From an uncultured Clostridia bacterium (lineage in GTDB: Bacteria > Bacillota > Clostridia > Oscillospirales > Ruminococcaceae), in assembly GCA_947383835.1 (NCBI GenBank), contig CANDEV010000003.1, positions 1 through 64,000 on the forward strand: a DNA stretch of 64,000 nt, given 5' to 3'. Shown here piece by piece: positions 60,394 through 64,000 of this stretch (positions are counted from its first letter, which is position 1; each line of letters starts with the position of its first letter). The position numbers and the translations under genes were made by a program. Below the pieces are notes generated by a model. It was given only the letters and a program-made list of their open reading frames with translations. It was not told the origin of the DNA and did no database searches.

Positions 60394-60422
60394 TTGATTT
60401 TTAATAAATAATATTATATAAT
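60394..60422 (+). promoter_or_regulatory. Promoter of the hybrid kinase gene
   Basis: TTGATT (60394-60399), 17-bp spacer, TATAAT (60417-60422), 35 bp before the ATG. Confidence 0.7.
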
Positions 60423-60457
60423 GATTGTGTATATATCTTCAATGGAGGAAAGTTCAA

Positions 60458-63013
60458 ATGAGAAACAAAACAATGAGATTTCTGACTGTCAGTTTGATTA
60501 TTGTAATTGCAGTATGCGTTGTGCTTTTCACAGCTTTGGGTATCTATATGAACAAAAAAAGCGAGAGCGCAATAGACGAAGTGGGCGCGATATATATGTC
60601 GGGGCTTAACGAGCGTATCTCCAAGCATTTTGAGACGATCATCAATATGCGGATATCATATCTTAACAGCATTATAAGGGAAGTTTCCTCAGAAAGCGAC
60701 GACGTTTACGGCGAGCTGTCATATAACGGAGAGTCCCGTGACTTTGAATATATTGCGCTTTATGACAACAGCGGCAATTTTAATATGATATACGGCGAGC
60801 ATATAGAGCTTGCCGACCCGGAGCCTTTCTTTGACTCGATGAAAAACGGCGAAAGAAAGATCGCCGTCGGCTATACCGATTCCGGTGAGGATATTGTCAT
60901 GGTGGGTATCCCGACAGTTTATTCCATGGCGGACGGCGAAAAAAGCCTTGCTCTTGTGGGCGGACTTCCCGTTTCATACATTAAAACCATACTTTCTCTT
61001 GACGAAAACGATTCTATCGTCTACTCCCATGTTATACGCAGAGACGGAAGCTTTGTTATAAAAAGCTCGGACGCTTTCAGAGAAAATTATTTTGACCGCA
61101 TAAATGCGCTTTTCGGCAGCGATAATTCCGAAGCCGCAGCTAAGCACATTGAAGAGCTGAAAAAAGCAATGGCAGCCCGAAGCGACTATTCCTCTATCTT
61201 CAATTCCGGTTCGGAACGCCGCCATGTTTACTGCTCCGCTCTGCCGTATTCGGAATGGTATCTTATAACCGTTATGCCTTACGGTACTCTTGACGAGGTT
61301 GTCAACGATTTCAGCTCCCTGTGGATAATTCTTACCTTGGCAAGCTGTACGCTTTTCGTTGCTATGATGATACTGATCTTTTCAAGGTACTACAAAATAA
61401 CCTCTCATCAGATCGTTGAGCTTGAAAATGCGAGAAACGCCGCCGAAAGAGCAACCAAAGCAAAAAGCGAGTTCCTTTCAAACATGAGCCACGATATACG
61501 CACGCCTATGAACGCTATTGTTGGCATGACCGCTATTGCCACGTCTAATATCAACAACAAGGAACAGGTCATGAACTGCCTTAGAAAGATCACTCTTTCC
61601 AGCAAGCACCTGCTCGGTCTTATCAATGACATTCTCGATATGTCAAAGATCGAAAGCGGAAAGCTTACGCTTAATATGGAGCAGATATCTCTTAGGGAAA
61701 TAATGGAAAGCATTGTGAATATAGTCCAGCCCCAGATCAAGGCGAAAAAGCAGGAGTTTGACGTATTTATAAAAGAAATTGAAGCCGAGGAGGTTTACTG
61801 CGACAGCGTTCGGTTCAATCAGGTGCTGCTGAATTTGCTTTCCAACGCGATAAAATTCACTCCCGACGGGGGCAAGATAGAGCTTACTCTTAGGCAGGAG
61901 GTTTCCCCCTTAGGCGATAATTACATAAGAGTGCATATTATTGTCAGCGACACGGGCATAGGTATGTCCGAGGACTTCAAGAAGATAGTATTCGAGTCCT
62001 TTGCAAGAGAGGATTCAAAGAGGGTACACAAAACCGAGGGCACAGGTCTCGGCATGGCTATCACAAAATACATTGTGGACGCTATGCACGGTACTATAGA
62101 GGTCGAGAGCGAGCAGGGCAAGGGTACGGCATTCCAAGTTACTCTTGATCTGGAAAAAGCCGAAGAGCGCGAGGCGGACATGATACTGCCCAACTGGCAT
62201 ATGCTGGTGGTGGACGATGATGAAATGCTTTGCGAAAGCGCGGTGAATTCCCTTAAAGCCATAGGCATTGAGGCTGAATGGACTTTAGACGGCGAGACCG
62301 CTGTAAAAATGGTTGCGGAACGTCACAGATCAAACAACGATTACAACGTTATCCTGCTTGACTGGCGGCTCCCCGGGATCGACGGCATAGAGACTGCACG
62401 GGAGATCAGAAAGCATACGGACATACCGATACTCCTTATTTCAGCATACGACTGGAACGAGATCGAGGAGGAGGCGCGGGCGGCAGGAATAAGCGGATTT
62501 ATTGCAAAGCCGCTGTTCAAGTCCACACTTTATTACGGTCTTAAGCACGTTGCGGGCAATGATGACGAAGCCGAAAACACATCGCCCGAGACAAGCGAAG
62601 AGGTCTTTGAGCTAAGCGGCAGACATATCCTGCTTTCCGAGGACAACGACCTTAACTGGGAGATAGCGAATGAGCTTCTTTCAAGTCAGGGACTTATTCT
62701 CGACCATGCCGAAAACGGTCAGGTATGCGTTGAAATATTTGAAAAGTCCGCTGTCGGCTACTACGACGCTATACTTATGGATCTGCGTATGCCCGTGATG
62801 AACGGCTATGAGGCGGCGGACGCTATACGCGCGTCTGACAGAGGAGACTCAAATATACCGATCATTGCCATGACGGCGGACGCCTTTTCCGAGGATAAGC
62901 ACAAATGCCTTGAACACGGCATGAACGCACATATCCCGAAGCCTATCGAAATCAAAGAGGTATTGAGACTTCTGAAAAAATACATTGATATTTCGGAGCA
63001 GGAACACAGTTAA
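60458..63013 (+). CDS. Hybrid sensor histidine kinase with two receiver domains
   Basis: 851 residues. Membrane helix 1 at about 7-30, extracytoplasmic sensor 35-285 of Cache-like size, helix 2 at 288-310, then HisKA with FLSNMSHDIRTPMNAI (phospho-His) and HATPase with LLNLLSNAIKFTPDGG, DTGIGM and TGLGMAI. Two receiver domains follow: the first with VILLDWRLPGIDG and FIAKPL, the second with AILMDLRMPVMNG and IPKPIE. Both phospho-Asp and Lys residues are present. It needs a histidine phosphotransfer step, and an Hpt gene lies 173 bp downstream. GGAGG precedes ATG 60458. Confidence 0.95.
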   Translation: MRNKTMRFLTVSLIIVIAVCVVLFTALGIYMNKKSESAIDEVGAIYMSGLNERISKHFETIINMRISYLNSIIREVSSESDDVYGELSYNGESRDFEYIALYDNSGNFNMIYGEHIELADPEPFFDSMKNGERKIAVGYTDSGEDIVMVGIPTVYSMADGEKSLALVGGLPVSYIKTILSLDENDSIVYSHVIRRDGSFVIKSSDAFRENYFDRINALFGSDNSEAAAKHIEELKKAMAARSDYSSIFNSGSERRHVYCSALPYSEWYLITVMPYGTLDEVVNDFSSLWIILTLASCTLFVAMMILIFSRYYKITSHQIVELENARNAAERATKAKSEFLSNMSHDIRTPMNAIVGMTAIATSNINNKEQVMNCLRKITLSSKHLLGLINDILDMSKIESGKLTLNMEQISLREIMESIVNIVQPQIKAKKQEFDVFIKEIEAEEVYCDSVRFNQVLLNLLSNAIKFTPDGGKIELTLRQEVSPLGDNYIRVHIIVSDTGIGMSEDFKKIVFESFAREDSKRVHKTEGTGLGMAITKYIVDAMHGTIEVESEQGKGTAFQVTLDLEKAEEREADMILPNWHMLVVDDDEMLCESAVNSLKAIGIEAEWTLDGETAVKMVAERHRSNNDYNVILLDWRLPGIDGIETAREIRKHTDIPILLISAYDWNEIEEEARAAGISGFIAKPLFKSTLYYGLKHVAGNDDEAENTSPETSEEVFELSGRHILLSEDNDLNWEIANELLSSQGLILDHAENGQVCVEIFEKSAVGYYDAILMDLRMPVMNGYEAADAIRASDRGDSNIPIIAMTADAFSEDKHKCLEHGMNAHIPKPIEIKEVLRLLKKYIDISEQEHS

Positions 63014-63032
63014 AAATTTTCACAAAAACACA

Positions 63033-63060
63033 TTGACTTTCTAAAAAAATATGTTATAAT
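63033..63060 (+). promoter_or_regulatory. Promoter of the Hpt gene
   Basis: TTGACT (63033-63038), 16-bp spacer, TATAAT (63055-63060). The phosphotransfer gene can therefore be transcribed apart from the kinase. Confidence 0.65.
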
Positions 63061-63186
63061 TATATATAGCTGTATTGTTTTAACAATGATCCTTTATTTA
63101 AAAAAACGTTTTATCTGCATAGGCTCTTAAAACCGTTTTTAAAAAATATATAATATTCCAAACGGAAAGGAACAGAGTGAGCAAAA

Positions 63187-63537
63187 ATGAGTAAAATTGA
63201 TGAGCTGCAGGCACTTGGAGTAAACATTGAAGAGGCTTTGGACAGATTTATGGGCAACGGCGCGCTTTATGAAAAAATGCTTAATAAGCTTACGGCTGCC
63301 GTAAAGGACGTTCAGGTTCTCCCCTGTTTTGAAAAGGGAGATAACGCACAGGCTCTTGAAAATGCCCACGCCCTTAAAGGCGTTACGGGAAATCTTTCTA
63401 TCACTCCGCTTTACAAGGGCTACACTGAGATCGTTGACGAGCTGAGAGCCGGCAATCCGGAAAAAGCGAGAACTATCCTGGACGATATACTTCCCGTTCA
63501 GGAGCAGATCATTGCCTGTATTGAAAAATACCGGTAA
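63187..63537 (+). CDS. Histidine phosphotransfer (Hpt) protein
   Basis: 116-residue four-helix-bundle Hpt protein. AHALKGVTGNLSI near 60-72 contains the phospho-His with the HXXKG motif, and a helical C-terminus completes the bundle (ARTILDDILPVQEQIIACIEKY). It should carry phosphate between the hybrid kinase upstream and the response regulator 50 bp downstream. Confidence 0.92.
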   Translation: MSKIDELQALGVNIEEALDRFMGNGALYEKMLNKLTAAVKDVQVLPCFEKGDNAQALENAHALKGVTGNLSITPLYKGYTEIVDELRAGNPEKARTILDDILPVQEQIIACIEKYR

Positions 63538-63587
63538 CGGCAGAGCTTTGCTGCCGAAACACATAAAATACGGAGGTGTCAATTTTA

Positions 63588-64000
63588 ATGGATACAAGTC
63601 TTAATGTCGGCAATACGGGTGCAAAGACCAAGGACACGATCCTTATCGCTGACGATATGGAAATGAACAGGGAAATTTTGGCGGAATATTTCAGAAAAGA
63701 CTACAACATTCTTGAAGCGGGAAACGGCGTTGAGGTTGTCAGTATGCTTATGCAGCACCCTGAGGTGAACGCAGTACTTCTTGACCTGATGATGCCGGGA
63801 ATGGACGGTATCGAGGTCCTTAAAACAATGCACGAAACAGGCGATATACTCCATATTCCCGTTTTTATCGTTACCGCGTCAAATAACGACCAGACGCTGG
63901 CGGAGGCTTACAAGCTCGGCGCTGTGGACATTATTTCCAAGCCTTTTACCAAAAACTTTTTCCAGAACCGTGTTGCAAATATTATAGAGCTGTACAGAAA
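63588..64000 (+). CDS. Response regulator, N-terminal part
   Basis: The 137 residues present are a receiver domain: acidic pair ADDMEMNREI, phospho-acceptor AVLLDLMMPGMDG, switch Thr in VFIVTASNND, and Lys in IISKPFTK. A 14-residue N-terminal extension precedes it. The gene runs off the right edge at IIELYRK, so its output domain is unknown. CGGAGG 9-10 bp before ATG. Confidence 0.9.
   Translation, partial: MDTSLNVGNTGAKTKDTILIADDMEMNREILAEYFRKDYNILEAGNGVEVVSMLMQHPEVNAVLLDLMMPGMDGIEVLKTMHETGDILHIPVFIVTASNNDQTLAEAYKLGAVDIISKPFTKNFFQNRVANIIELYR

Noticed and set aside
1..64000. CRISPR arrays, tRNA or rRNA genes
   Set aside because: No regularly spaced direct repeats, cloverleaf sequences or conserved rRNA stretches were found by reading both strands.

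Overview
The window looks like chromosome from an anaerobic, endospore-forming, Gram-positive gut or rumen bacterium, most likely an Oscillospiraceae/Ruminococcus-type clostridium. The evidence is sporulation genes (gpr, yabP, yabQ), Firmicutes gene pairs (walJ-rlmH, divIC-yabR, rpsT next to gpr), strong AAGGAGG-type ribosome binding sites, moderate G+C, and several sensory proteins of a motile, c-di-GMP-using cell. No rRNA, tRNA or CRISPR array was recognised. The species is not assigned.

Layout. 1-2560 is an AT-rich scrap zone: an orphan zinc-ribbon protein, a broken ABC permease, the tail of an IS630-type transposase, a truncated Mu-like phage protein, and a NusG/LoaP antiterminator that lost its C-terminus at a junction with an inverted gene fragment. 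2743-13515 is a run of minus-strand genes: an XRE-TPR regulator; a probable operon of P-loop kinase, small membrane protein, TatD-linked radical SAM protein, NUDIX hydrolase, MntA-HepT pair and aldose epimerase; then rlmH, walJ, a lipoprotein, an AAA ATPase and a large MacB-like ABC transporter. 14054-29300 mixes signalling genes (LacI-sensor diguanylate cyclase, EAL protein fused to a beta-solenoid, chemoreceptor) with sporulation/division genes (gpr, yabR, divIC, yabQ, yabP), an AGCS symporter and malQ. 29404-38674 holds an FtsA-like ATPase, two TrkA proteins, a FeoB-associated cysteine-rich peptide with its own promoter and DtxR-like operator, an MFS permease, a YafQ-type toxin-antitoxin pair and class II aldolase. 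38798-46826 holds ttcA, a lipoprotein with an internal duplication, prfB and small cytosolic proteins. 46850-58726 holds a ClC channel, a complete arginine-to-spermidine operon (speD, decarboxylase, speE, speB, with two unknown passengers), a GH113 enzyme, a heterodimeric ABC exporter and a GtrA protein. 58962-64000 holds a CNNM/CorC protein and a phosphorelay (hybrid kinase, Hpt, response regulator) that runs off the end.

The most striking non-coding signal is a family of about 103-bp palindromic elements, five nearly complete copies and one decayed copy, each placed just 3' of a gene. Two sequence subfamilies keep the stem by compensating changes. A second 181-bp element with 29-bp terminal inverted repeats sits in the leader of the diguanylate cyclase gene. 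The most unusual protein is the EAL phosphodiesterase whose C-terminal 400 residues resemble the GIG-repeat beta-solenoids usually seen in secreted surface proteins.

Functional assignments rest on motifs read by eye. No database search was run.
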